Below are positions 52,292 through 61,468 of a stretch of DNA of 64,000 nt, in pieces. The notes beneath the pieces are model-generated. The model saw only the letters and a list, made by a program, of their open reading frames with translations, ran no database searches and had not been told where the DNA came from. The first letter of the stretch is position 1, and each line of letters begins with the position of its first letter. The stretch is from Tritrichomonas musculus (Eukaryota; Parabasalia; Tritrichomonadida; Tritrichomonadidae), in contig JAPFFF010000051.1 in NCBI GenBank assembly GCA_039105265.1, positions 62,001 through 126,000 on the forward strand, given 5' to 3'. Position numbers and translations under genes: made by a program.

Positions 52292-54010
52292 TTATTCATA
52301 ACCAACTGGAACACCTTTAGGGAAATATTCAACACCTTTTGTTGACCAAGCAAAGTATGTATCGCTACATATCCAAGCTTCTGGAGCTGGTGGGTGTTGA
52401 TCTGGATATTCTGGATCAGGAATATAATAAGTGTCATCAATTCCTCTATACATTGGTTGACCACGGAATGTAACTGTAACAGAATTAGAGCCAGTATCGA
52501 TTCCATCAAATACATAACCAGCGTTTGAACGTTCAAGCTGGAAGTTAATACCAAAACTTGTTCCATCACTTCTGCAGTTTGAGTAACGTTTACCAGTTAC
52601 TGGATCATTTAATGGTTGAGTGAATGAATCCTCAAATTCTTGTGTAGCTTCAAGTGCTCCATCTAATTCATTAGCGATTAATTGATGTTGATAGAAACGA
52701 GCAGAGCAAGTGTTTGAAAATTCAGTATCTGGATAAGTTCTTTTATTAACGACTAATTGAACGTTTTGATACATGATATTATCAAAGCATGTAATATCTA
52801 ATGGACTCTTAGGGAACATCATTGTAATATTTGTTGCATTTCTGAGAGGAATTGATTTTGAAATTTCTAAACCATTAACTTTGGCACTACCTTCAAATAT
52901 TTCACGTGTTAATTCTTGTGATGGAACTAATAATGCAGTTTGTAATTCACGAATGAGTCCTTGATATACACCAGGTTTGAGACCAAATCCTGAAAGATTT
53001 GATCGACCTAATTGAATAGTACCACCTAAAACATTTAATGTTATTTTACCAACTTTCATATCAATTCCATTTGCTGCTGTTATAGTCAATTTATCATTTA
53101 CTACTTTATCTTTTGATACATTAACTTTTAATATATTTGGATCAGGTTCTTCGTTTTCATTTGGAGCTTCACCAGCTTTATATTGAACGACAATATTTGC
53201 TGGCTTTCCTACTTGTGTGAATTTTCGAGTAATTGGAACGACAGCAGGCATTTCTTCATCAATGGCTTTATCATCGAGAAATTGAAATGTTTCTTTAACA
53301 ATATTAGGATTAACTTGAGCCCAAACCATGGCACGAAGTGATGTTTTAACTTCTGCTTCAATTTCTCCACAAATATCGTTAGGGTAAAGTTGCCATGCTT
53401 GAAGTGCGAGCTGATCAGTAAATGGTATTGTTAATTCTATAGTTATTTTGTGTGGTTTACCGTCGGCAATGTCTGCAAGTGGAATATACCATCCGCAAAT
53501 TGAAGGTGAAAATTGAGATACATTTTCCCATGTTGAGTGAGAGAATTTTGAAGTTGCTTTAGCATCACGTGGTTTAATTGAATTGTATGCGAATGATTCA
53601 CGTTGAAGTTCATCTTGTCTGTAAGTATCAAGTAATTTTCCATCAATCCAAAATCTACAGTCTTCATAAAATTCAACGGCATTTTTGAAACCAACAAATA
53701 ATTGCATTAACTTATTAGTATCTGCGGAAACATCAATAGCTTCAGATAATTGAACGAGAAAATCCAAAAGAACCGTAGAAAATCCTTTTTCGATTTGTGA
53801 AATTGTATGTCCTGAATGAGTTAGTTTTATTCTTGTTTTGGTACCTACTGGCATTGGTGCATCTTTATTTGTGAATTCTTCCATAACTTGACTAAATGAA
53901 TTATCACCACCATTTCGTTGAATTAAATTTCTAAGTTTGTTTTGAAAGAATGAGAGAATATCTCCTTCATCATTACCTAAATTTTTCGTCTGAGCGTTTA
54001 AGAATGTCAT
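52292..54010 (-). CDS. Major capsid protein (double jelly-roll type)
   Basis: 572 residues, ATG start. Length and beta-rich pattern fit Polinton major capsid proteins. Segment by segment there are the features expected: an N-terminal FLVQLSEAIDVSADTNKLMQ-like helix, YEDCRFWIDGKLLDTYRQDE (a core strand pair), ITIELTIPFTDQLALQAWQL (ending in a conserved aromatic/Pro strand), and a second barrel towards the C-terminus (ITMMFPKSPLDITCFDNIMY and QLVVNKRTYPDTEF). It would build the icosahedral shell with the penton. Position next to the protein-VI-like gene and in the same half as the ATPase supports this. The fold assignment is by pattern, not by a search. Confidence 0.75.
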   Translation of the reverse strand: MTFLNAQTKNLGNDEGDILSFFQNKLRNLIQRNGGDNSFSQVMEEFTNKDAPMPVGTKTRIKLTHSGHTISQIEKGFSTVLLDFLVQLSEAIDVSADTNKLMQLFVGFKNAVEFYEDCRFWIDGKLLDTYRQDELQRESFAYNSIKPRDAKATSKFSHSTWENVSQFSPSICGWYIPLADIADGKPHKITIELTIPFTDQLALQAWQLYPNDICGEIEAEVKTSLRAMVWAQVNPNIVKETFQFLDDKAIDEEMPAVVPITRKFTQVGKPANIVVQYKAGEAPNENEEPDPNILKVNVSKDKVVNDKLTITAANGIDMKVGKITLNVLGGTIQLGRSNLSGFGLKPGVYQGLIRELQTALLVPSQELTREIFEGSAKVNGLEISKSIPLRNATNITMMFPKSPLDITCFDNIMYQNVQLVVNKRTYPDTEFSNTCSARFYQHQLIANELDGALEATQEFEDSFTQPLNDPVTGKRYSNCRSDGTSFGINFQLERSNAGYVFDGIDTGSNSVTVTFRGQPMYRGIDDTYYIPDPEYPDQHPPAPEAWICSDTYFAWSTKGVEYFPKGVPVGYE

Positions 54011-54122
54011 TTTAAATATTGAAAAAAAATTAAATAATAAGTTAATAAAGAAAAGAATTTATAGTTTGAAAAAAATAAATGAATTAAGAAATGAAAAATA
54101 AATTTTTTACATTAATGAAAAT

Positions 54123-54416
54123 ATGGCATTTGGAAGTTGGTTTAAAAATATTGTGAAAGGAGCTAAAAATGTAATTGGCAAAGTTTTGCCGAAAGTAAAG
54201 AATGTTGCTGAAACAGTTGGTAGATTTGCACCATTAATAAATCAAGCTGGTAATTTAATCGGTGGAAATGTTGGCGATGTAATAAATACAATCGGAAATG
54301 GTGTGAGTAAATTAAATGGAAACGTTAACGGATTATTTGGTGCAGGAACTCGAAAAGTTGTTGGAGCGAACGGAGCAGGTATTAGAAGGTTTGATATTCC
54401 ATTACTGAAGGAATAA
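54123..54416 (+). CDS. Protein-VI-like amphipathic protein, paralogue 2
   Basis: 97 residues. MAFGSWFKNIVKGAKNVIGK is an amphipathic helix, then a Gly/Asn/Val-rich middle (NLIGGNVGDVINTIGNGV), then a basic end with AGIRRFDIPLLKE. The same MAFGSWFK beginning as the 75-residue gene at 46006-46233. Adenovirus and Polinton pVI/pX-type proteins have this layout: membrane-active N-terminus, hydrophobic middle, basic tail, often a protease-cut end. A virion-internal role is inferred. Divergent from the capsid gene, ~110 bp between the two starts. Confidence 0.65.
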   Translation: MAFGSWFKNIVKGAKNVIGKVLPKVKNVAETVGRFAPLINQAGNLIGGNVGDVINTIGNGVSKLNGNVNGLFGAGTRKVVGANGAGIRRFDIPLLKE

Positions 54417-54423
54417 AAATAAA

Positions 54424-54564
54424 TCATGAGTAAAGTCGTTTCCTCATTTCATCAGTTAAAGGTGGATCTATATTTAATGTTGGGGAAAGTTTCACAATGC
54501 GAATGAGTAAATTAGCGAGTTCAATAATTGCTAAACAACCAAGAAAAATTTCTGATAAACTCAT
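54424..54564 (-). CDS. Small membrane protein, 46 residues
   Basis: Short gene: MSLSEIFLGCLAIIELANLL followed by IRIVKLSP and a soluble end (DEMRKRLYS). Residues 6-26 form one hydrophobic helix, so a single-pass membrane peptide is likely. ATG start. It is convergent to the 97-residue gene. Function unknown. Confidence 0.5.
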   Translation of the reverse strand: MSLSEIFLGCLAIIELANLLIRIVKLSPTLNIDPPLTDEMRKRLYS

Positions 54565-54604
54565 TTATTATTAATTAAAAATTTTTATTTTTGTTTTTAA
54601 TTAA

Positions 54605-54961
54605 ATGGATTTAAAAGTTATTGAACCAATTAAAAACTATTTAAAAGAATTTAAAACAGTCGATGAATTTAATTTATGGTATTCAAAGAATAAGGAAGAA
54701 GTGGATAAGTTAACGACTCATAAATTAAACAAACTTTATCATATAATTGGTTATAGAATTACAAAAATAAAGGGTGTGTTGATGTTAAAGAAATGGGTTG
54801 AAAAAGAGGAAAAAGAAATAGGTAAGGCTTCACCCAGGACGGATGCCATTGAAGAATTAAGAAATGAAATAAATGAAATCAGAAATACAGTGAATAAAAT
54901 TATATCATTTCTTCAGGAATCGTCAAGTTCTATTGATGTATTACCGCCATCGACAACTTGA
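54605..54961 (+). CDS. Unknown coiled-coil protein, 118 residues
   Basis: ATG start. N-terminal helical, Lys/Glu-rich part (FNLWYSKNKEEVDKLTTHKL), then a C-terminal coiled coil (AIEELRNEINEIRNTVNKII) and a Ser-rich end (ESSSSIDVLPPSTT). It shares its 3' end with the packaging ATPase gene on the other strand, overlapping ~49 bp. No family is recognised. Together with the adjacent small genes it forms a compact cluster near the capsid module. Confidence 0.5.
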   Translation: MDLKVIEPIKNYLKEFKTVDEFNLWYSKNKEEVDKLTTHKLNKLYHIIGYRITKIKGVLMLKKWVEKEEKEIGKASPRTDAIEELRNEINEIRNTVNKIISFLQESSSSIDVLPPSTT

Positions 54962-55746
54962 ATGATCATATATGGATGACTTTCACAATCTTCAGTTTTT
55001 CGTTTCAATATTTTTGAATACATTTCATAAAATTCGTCAAATGATAAATTAGATGCTGATTGTGAATAAATATAACGTAATTGTTGTTTATTGAAACATG
55101 GAAATATAAATAATGTTGATATTTCATTTTTAACATGAGGTTTTAATCCTTTCCAACCTTGAATTAAAAGGAGGAATGAAAAATTTATATGTCTACATCT
55201 ACGTATTAATTGGCTAAAATAAGATTCTTCTGAAGAAAAGAGTTTACTATTTGAGATATCATCGAATAAAACGATTGTATGTAATACTTCTCGGTTGAAA
55301 TCAGAAACGGCAAGCATTTTAAACATATCCTCTTTTTGTTGATCATCTATTTTATCCTGCAAGTTTTCCCGTTTTATAAGATTATATAAATTCTTTGCTG
55401 AGATTAAATCCTTCATAAATTCAACAGCTTCTTGTTCACTAATTATAATATATGGAATCATCAGAAGTGGCTTTAAAGCTAAAAATGTTTTGTCTGATTC
55501 CTGACCGTCTTTTGTAACGTAGATAAATAAGTGATGAGTGTTTAATACACCTAATTTGATGATTTCCTTTAATGCTATCACAGTCTTTCCTGATGATTGC
55601 TTACCAACTATGACGTTAACACTATTTAGTCTAATATTAACCTCAGGGTGTATTTCAGAAATTAGGCTTTCATTTGTTTCCATAGTATAGGTTTTCAACG
55701 TATTCATAACGTGCGTTTTAACCATATTCTCTAATGATGTATTCAT
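54913..55746 (-). CDS. A32-like/FtsK-HerA-type packaging ATPase
   Basis: 277 residues, ATG start. Walker A GKQSSGKT (48-55), Walker B TIVLFDD (157-163), and a following IRRCRHINFSFLLLIQGWKG sensor-like region, which together match the poxvirus A32/Polinton packaging ATPase group of the FtsK-HerA superfamily. It pumps DNA into the capsid. Gene order next to the capsid and protein-VI-like genes fits. The last ~16 codons overlap the opposite-strand 118-residue gene. Confidence 0.88.
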   Translation of the reverse strand: MNTSLENMVKTHVMNTLKTYTMETNESLISEIHPEVNIRLNSVNVIVGKQSSGKTVIALKEIIKLGVLNTHHLFIYVTKDGQESDKTFLALKPLLMIPYIIISEQEAVEFMKDLISAKNLYNLIKRENLQDKIDDQQKEDMFKMLAVSDFNREVLHTIVLFDDISNSKLFSSEESYFSQLIRRCRHINFSFLLLIQGWKGLKPHVKNEISTLFIFPCFNKQQLRYIYSQSASNLSFDEFYEMYSKILKRKTEDCESHPYMIIQVVDGGNTSIELDDS

Positions 55747-55853
55747 TTTCTATGTATTAATGTAAAAGTTTATTTTAATTATTGATAAAAATATATTTTT
55801 ATGTTTATGAATCATTAACTGAAATTAGATATTAACACATTTCTTAAAATTTA

Positions 55854-57287
55854 TTATTCAGGTTCTTCTACGATTGCTGATGTTTGTAATGCTTGTACTT
55901 GTGATTGAACATTAGCATCAAACCATTTATTAAAATCACTTGGATTTGGAGGTAATGCATTTATTCCTTTAAGTATTATTGCAATTGTTGCTTTAGCAAC
56001 TAATGGAATATGTTCAGGGTTAACTGGTAGTCCAGATTTATTACACATTTCACATGCAGTAGGTACAAAATCAGCAATTTTTACAGGATTAATTAAATAA
56101 TCGTGAACTATGAACTCAATAGCTTCTTTAACTGCTTTCTTTCCTCTTAAATTCTTCCATTGATCCTCATTAACATTCATAACACTTTCACCATAAACAT
56201 AAACCATTGCAGGAAGTAAAGCAAATTGATTCCATATAACCGTTGCCATTTGTGTAAGTGTGAATGGTAATTTGACACCGTTGAGGTATTTGATACCTTG
56301 ATAAATTGGAGAGATATACTTACCAACAAATGCCTGATAAGTTGAACGTTTCTTTGGTTTGATTAAGTGCTTTTCATCGATACCAGCAGCTTTTAATTTT
56401 GTTTCAAAGTCTTGCCAACTTTCACCCGCATAATTAGTGACTGAACGACCTGTTTCATCAAATTCAGGATGATATATATTATTAATAAATCCTCTTAAGT
56501 TTATACCTTGTTTATGAGCTTCTTTACGTTGGTCCACAGTTGGGTAAGTTTTATAATAAGCATTGCGATATGGGAATAATGACGGAACAGTTGTAAATCC
56601 ATTAACTATTACAGGCTTTTTACCTTCTTTTGTTTGTACGACGACTTCAGGAATTCCGTCACCATCTAAATCTTTACCGGTGGCTTCATATAAATCATTA
56701 TATCCATGTCGATTAATCCATTCATTCGCACTTACAACACTTTGAGCGTCTCGAATTTGTTTAACATCTTGATTTAATTTAGCCACAACATTAATTAAGT
56801 CATCCATACCAACATTACCGTATTTATTTTGTTTTGCCTTTTTCGTTGGTTGAATTGCAGCCATTCTTTCACGGTAAAACGCCATATCATTTAATGCTTT
56901 AGTTAAGTCTTTCTTATTAATGTTATTTTCTGCCAAGCTAGCGTATGATTGATCACGCATTTGGTTTAATTGAGAAACATTATTTATTAATTGCGGAATT
57001 TTCGATTTATTCATTTTATTAATTGGTAAAAAATTTAAATTATCGTTTTTGTTTTGAAAATTATTTAATCTAGAAATAAAATTTGAAATTGATTTATCAT
57101 TTATTCTCAAACCTTCATGTTGTATATAATTATTTTCATTTAAAAATTTCATTAAATTTGCAACTGAACCTTGCCATGAAGGCGACTCATGAAGAGTAAC
57201 GTTAAGTTTTTCATTAATTAATTCAATATATTTATTAAGTTTATCAAGTTTCAAACCTTTAAAATTATTTCTATTTAATTTTGACAT
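55854..57287 (-). CDS. Unknown Polinton protein with the ~80-residue domain and a DLDGDG motif
   Basis: 477 residues, ATG start. Residues 1-80 carry the domain seen three times in the relic protein at 13063-14673: YIELINEKL, VANLMKFLNENNYIQHEG, ISNFISRL. After a linker comes DLDGDGIPEVVVQTKEGKKP (about residues 206-225), a calcium-binding-loop-like motif, then VNGFTTVPSLFPYRNAYYKTYP. The C-terminal half is hydrophobic-rich and mixed (LPFTLTQMATVIWNQFALLP). A hydrophobic region could touch membranes. I do not recognise the family as a whole. It starts ~65 bp inside the right terminal repeat. Likely structural or replication-accessory (inference). Confidence 0.6.
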   Translation of the reverse strand: MSKLNRNNFKGLKLDKLNKYIELINEKLNVTLHESPSWQGSVANLMKFLNENNYIQHEGLRINDKSISNFISRLNNFQNKNDNLNFLPINKMNKSKIPQLINNVSQLNQMRDQSYASLAENNINKKDLTKALNDMAFYRERMAAIQPTKKAKQNKYGNVGMDDLINVVAKLNQDVKQIRDAQSVVSANEWINRHGYNDLYEATGKDLDGDGIPEVVVQTKEGKKPVIVNGFTTVPSLFPYRNAYYKTYPTVDQRKEAHKQGINLRGFINNIYHPEFDETGRSVTNYAGESWQDFETKLKAAGIDEKHLIKPKKRSTYQAFVGKYISPIYQGIKYLNGVKLPFTLTQMATVIWNQFALLPAMVYVYGESVMNVNEDQWKNLRGKKAVKEAIEFIVHDYLINPVKIADFVPTACEMCNKSGLPVNPEHIPLVAKATIAIILKGINALPPNPSDFNKWFDANVQSQVQALQTSAIVEEPE

Positions 57288-57352
57288 ATTCTTTATATTA
57301 AAATAAATTTAATCATTTACGTATAAAATTTATGTTTTCAATTTTTGACTTT

Positions 57353-57967
57353 TGAGATTTATTTTTTTTGAGACATGTGATATAAAAATAAATGATAAAA
57401 TAATTTTATAATTTGTGGTGAACGTTTATTTATAAAAATTTTTTTCGATTTGTGTGAGTATTCAAATTATCAGACATTTCGGAAATAACGTATTTTATAA
57501 AATTTTTTCGATTTGTGAGAGTATTCAATTAATGCATTTTTGCAAATAACGGATTTTAAAAAATTTTTGCAAATAATAACCGTTAAATCATATTCAATTA
57601 ATGCATTTTTTCATTCAATTTTGCATTTCTTGCAGCTTGCATTTTTGCATTTTTGCTACTAACGGATTTTATGATTTGAATGACTTCTCAATTAATGCAT
57701 TTTTGCATTTTTGCTACTAACGAATTTTATGATTTGAATGATTTCTCAATTAATGCATTTTTGCAACTTTACGTATAAAATTTATGTTTTCAATTTTTGA
57801 CTTTTGAGATTTGAGGATGAAATTTATGAAAATCATTTATGAAGGGGTGATGAATTAGTGGTGTTGTAAATTTAATAATATGTTCGGGTTTTAATTTTTG
57901 GCTTTAAATTATTGAGTTACTGGGGTTTTAGACCGAAGGTCTAAAATCACAGTAAATACATACGACG
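57353..57967 (-). repeat. Right terminal inverted repeat of the Polinton
   Basis: Mirror of 39074-39688 with few differences; hairpin near the tip at 57926-57946; ends CACAGTAAATACATACGACG. Confidence 0.9.
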
Positions 57968-57972
57968 TAATG

Positions 57973-58015
57973 TTCTCATTGATCAAGAGAAAAAAAAAAA
58001 AAAATTGATATCACC

Positions 58016-58047
<32 letters not shown>

Positions 58048-58510
58048 CATTATTTATATGAATTAATGATTTGTTTTCTATCACTAAACAAGAATACATG
58101 CTTTTTTTTTTTTTTTTTAATTTTTCTAATTTTTTATTTTTTTAAAATATTTATATCCTTTGAATTTTTTACAAAATTGAGAGCATGCCATTCTATTCCC
58201 CAATAATTTTAGTGGAGTTGATTGTCAAATCACCGTGGCCACTTAATTGAGAGCGTGGCCACTTATCGACACTACTATAATAAAATTTTTATACGTTTTT
58301 TCATCAGACGATTTCAAATACTCTTAGGTAAAAGATAAAGAAATGCCGATTTAAATCTTTATATTGCCATCAAATAATGATGAATTACATATTGAGAAAA
58401 TGTAAAGTATGCTACTTTTCTTGGTAAACGATATTTTTTATATTAAAATCTGCTTTATTAAGATAAAATATAAGTGACTTTCCACTTTTTTATTTTATTT
58501 AAATAATAAT
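57973..58510. other. Tail of segmental duplication, then gene-free DNA
   Basis: After the Polinton come copy-2 sequences with long A and T runs up to about 58149. 58233-58262 contains CGTGGCCACTTA twice in direct orientation, ~20 bp apart. No gene. Confidence 0.6.
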
Positions 58511-59563
58511 TTACTCAGTGGCCATTTGATTGATTGATGGACCAATAATAGATGATAATGCGATTGAGAAAACGATTGCTGGTGGAACGTCTGGATGGCA
58601 TTCAGCTTCAAAGAAATCTTCTCCCATCAATCTTGTGATGAATGTTGAATGACCTGATGAATTTTTCATGACTGAATTTTTACTTGAATTCAATGGCCTG
58701 TGGTGATGTGCACCAGTCAATTTGAGACTAAAGTTACCTGTCCTAGGATTTAATTTTGGTTGCTTAGGGAACCAGTAAATTTGATTATTATTATGATTGA
58801 ATGAAACACTCATTGAGATAGCTTTTGAATCTTCAAAAACGACATATTTGAGAATGATTGTTTGTCCGTCGACGTGAATAACGTTGCGCATAGGTTCCTG
58901 TTGAATTTGAGCACAATGGTTAACAGTCGATGATTTAAGATGAATATCAACGCCTTTTCCAATAACAATTAAGTTTCCTTTCTTCTTTGCTGAGAAGAGA
59001 ATTTCTCCATTTCTGGAAAAATGGTAACGATTGCATTTCATCATTGGTCTATCAACATGGATTTGGTAAATAACTGTATCAACTTTAGGTTTAGACTCAG
59101 TTGTTTTGTTCTCTGAAGTTTTATCATATGATTCGTCGTCTTCGCTGTCAAATTCAAGATCATCAAGATGATGAACAAATTTTCCTACAGCTTCGAGCAT
59201 TAAATTTTGCTTGCCAACTTCATATTTATCATCTGGAACGAAAAATGATGGATCAATTGAACTTTGGACAAAATTCAATCCAGTATTGTAGATTTGATCA
59301 GCTTGAAACATTTTAGCTATTTCGCAAATTTCCTTCATTTCGGAATCTTGTACGTCAGTTGGAAGGTTTTGTACAAGTTTGAGGAAGTTATTGATGCTTC
59401 TTTCAGTGAAAGAATGTGGAAGAATAACTAACTGACAATGAATTGCTTCTGTTCCGAATGGTTGAACTAAAGTTGCAAACTTTCTTGATGCATTGAACAA
59501 CATATTTGGATCAACCAAATAGTGGTTTTCGCCATATATTACTGGAAATGTTTGATTGCTCAT
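58511..59563 (-). CDS. BTB domain plus Tubby-like C-terminal domain protein
   Basis: 350 residues, ATG start. Residues about 1-110 match the trichomonad BTB-like type (FPVIYGENHYLVDPNMLFNA ... LPHSFTERSINNFLKLVQNL). The second half fits the Tubby-like C-terminal fold: IVIGKGVDIHLKSS, MRNVIHVDGQTIILKYVVF, FSLKLTGAHHHRPLNSSKNS, and the terminal hydrophobic helix PPAIVFSIALSSIIG typical of Tubby proteins. An acidic linker (DDLEFDSEDDES) separates the parts. Tubby domains bind phosphoinositides; BTB domains recruit partners such as cullin-3. The combination is common in trichomonads. Host gene; the frame is whole. Confidence 0.7.
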   Translation of the reverse strand: MSNQTFPVIYGENHYLVDPNMLFNASRKFATLVQPFGTEAIHCQLVILPHSFTERSINNFLKLVQNLPTDVQDSEMKEICEIAKMFQADQIYNTGLNFVQSSIDPSFFVPDDKYEVGKQNLMLEAVGKFVHHLDDLEFDSEDDESYDKTSENKTTESKPKVDTVIYQIHVDRPMMKCNRYHFSRNGEILFSAKKKGNLIVIGKGVDIHLKSSTVNHCAQIQQEPMRNVIHVDGQTIILKYVVFEDSKAISMSVSFNHNNNQIYWFPKQPKLNPRTGNFSLKLTGAHHHRPLNSSKNSVMKNSSGHSTFITRLMGEDFFEAECHPDVPPAIVFSIALSSIIGPSINQMATE

Positions 59564-60875
59564 TTACAATTAAACGAATGAAAAAAAAACTTTTATTTTT
59601 GAGATGATTTTTGGTTGGTTCAGAAATGTTTGATTCCTTTTGAATTGCTATAATAATTTGAATAATTAAAAACAAATAACCATTGAAAATATGTGGATAT
59701 AGAATTTATATTTTTTTGAATTGATTCTTTTTTTTTTTTTTCTTGACCTTTTTTCTTTCGGTTATTGAAAAATATAGAAATAATAATTCAATTTTTCTGA
59801 TGTTTTCAGTAAAATCAAAATAACCATTTTTTTAAAACTTTTTATCTTAAAGAATATTTAGTATTTTATAGTAATGATATTTTCATAATTCCAAAAATAT
59901 AATTAATACATCAATAATTAACATATTTTTAATTATTTAATACAATTTTATTATATAAATATGTTTTTATTTTATTTTTTATATTTTCACTTTTGTAAAT
60001 ATATCTATGAGTGCAACTTTTTGTTAACATTTAAAATGCGATAAAAATTTTTTATCATATTTTTTATCTTGGAAAACGTAAAATATACCAACATTTTTAA
60101 CCCACATTTCTTTTTCACTCTAATTGAATTATAATGCATTAGAACAACACCAACTATTTTTCAATTCAAACCTACTAATTGAATAGATTATTTATCCGAA
60201 ATAATTATATTTGCAGTATCAAAGAATTCTCCCAAAGATGCGGTGAAGTTTAAGAAAGCTAATATTCGAAATAAAAATAGGTAATTTTAGAGGAGGGTCA
60301 ACTAATTTTCAACACAAAAACTCATAGTATAATTATAATTGGTTTGGATTTTTCATAAGTGCATATAATATTTAATATAATATATAATAGTTTTTCTATC
60401 TAAAATATCTCTATAATTTATTTATATTATTGAGATAAAAATGTTTTATTCAATATTTATCTAATTTGAATGCATATTCAAATATTTTTTCCTCTCAATT
60501 TTTTCTTTTCAAATTTTAGTTTTATAATTTTACAAATTTTTCTTGATGTGATATTAATATTTTTTAAATATTCTTGAATATTTAATCATGGATATAGTTT
60601 TAAAAAATAATTACTCATATGATATTTTAAATCAATTTATATATTTGCTTGGGAGAATATATGAAACTAATGATCGATTGTAACTCATCATCTTTTTTAT
60701 AACTTCATTACCTTTTTTGATTAATCTTGTTCACATGTTTTTTTTTTTAATAAATGAAAAATGCATGTCAATAATATTATAATATATAAAAATAAAAAGA
60801 TCTTTTGGTTTTATTTCCATTTTATTTATCATGACATATGATTATAAAATGAATCATGATTCTTATCCGATGGTT
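59564..60875. other. AT-rich intergenic region, nothing seen
   Basis: 1.3 kb of AT-rich sequence upstream of the BTB/Tubby gene and downstream of the next small gene. No ORF, repeat or transposon signature found. Confidence 0.6.
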
Positions 60876-61304
60876 TTATCCGTTGATGCGTTTATGATTT
60901 TCATCAAAAATTTCAAACTTCCCTATTATTGGAGAAATAAAATTCCAATTTTCATGAAACCACAAATGCAAAACCCTATCATCTCTAAGGGCTTGACGGT
61001 TTAACGTTATACTAATTTTCTTACAAATTATCTGAGCAATGCTTAATAATTCTAAATGCGTAATTGCTTTACCGAATTGCCTATCTAGTGCCTGACAAGC
61101 ATCACTTTTACTTGGATCAAATCCTAAAAGCAGTCTGGCAACATCTTTTCCATCGCTGCCTTCACCTCTTTTTACTCTTTTCTTTGGAACTTTGTTTTCA
61201 GGAGGCTTTTCATTTTGTTCGGCTGGTTGTACATTTAGATTTTTGTTGTACAAATTAATAGCAACTCGATAATGCTTGTTTCCACTCATTAACTCTGACG
61301 TCAA
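60876..61304 (-). CDS. Small host protein of trichomonad-type unknown family
   Basis: 142 residues, ATG start. A basic, Pro/Lys-rich first half (KPPENKVPKKRVKRGEGSDG, perhaps a nuclear localisation signal) and a helical second half: ARLLLGFDPSKSDACQALDR, then KAITHLELLSIAQIICKKIS, LRDDRVLHLWFHENW and PIIGKFEIFDENHKRING. I associate the AITHxELLSIAQII ... LxxWFxENWxxIxPII pattern with a large trichomonad-specific family of unknown function, from memory only. The frame is whole. Confidence 0.5.
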   Translation of the reverse strand: MTSELMSGNKHYRVAINLYNKNLNVQPAEQNEKPPENKVPKKRVKRGEGSDGKDVARLLLGFDPSKSDACQALDRQFGKAITHLELLSIAQIICKKISITLNRQALRDDRVLHLWFHENWNFISPIIGKFEIFDENHKRING

Positions 61305-61468
61305 AGAAAAAAAATAAAGTATTTAATTTTCTGAGAAGTGTCAAAATTTTAATATATTTTTTTTCAAATATTCCATAAATCTGAGGTAATAACAATCGAA
61401 GTTTTCTTAATAATTTCGTCAAATTAATTTAAAAAAATAATTGATGAATGATTTGAAATATTAATATA

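Larger units (their letters stand above)
39074..57967. mobile_element. Polinton/Maverick element, whole-looking, 18.9 kb
   Basis: Terminal inverted repeats of ~615 bp start CGTCGTATGTATTTACTGTG. The element is flanked by the 5-bp duplication TAATG (39069-39073 and 57968-57972); the empty site with a single TAATG is kept in the paralogous copy at 27880-27884. Contents: protein-primed polymerase B, retroviral-like integrase, A32-like ATPase, major capsid protein, fibre-like protein, two protein-VI-like proteins, a possible penton-like protein and several small genes. All main frames are open and both termini are intact, so the element looks whole and young: the two terminal repeats differ at only a few positions. 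No Ulp1-like protease gene is seen. Confidence 0.95.
36193..58149. repeat. Segmental duplication, copy 2 (36193-39073 and 57968-58149), split by the Polinton
   Basis: Matches copy 1 from TAGAGATCAG at 36193 to the Polinton's left target duplicate, and again from the right target duplicate to about 58149, where the copies diverge after TTTAAAATATT. The second part has expanded poly-A runs. Confidence 0.9.
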
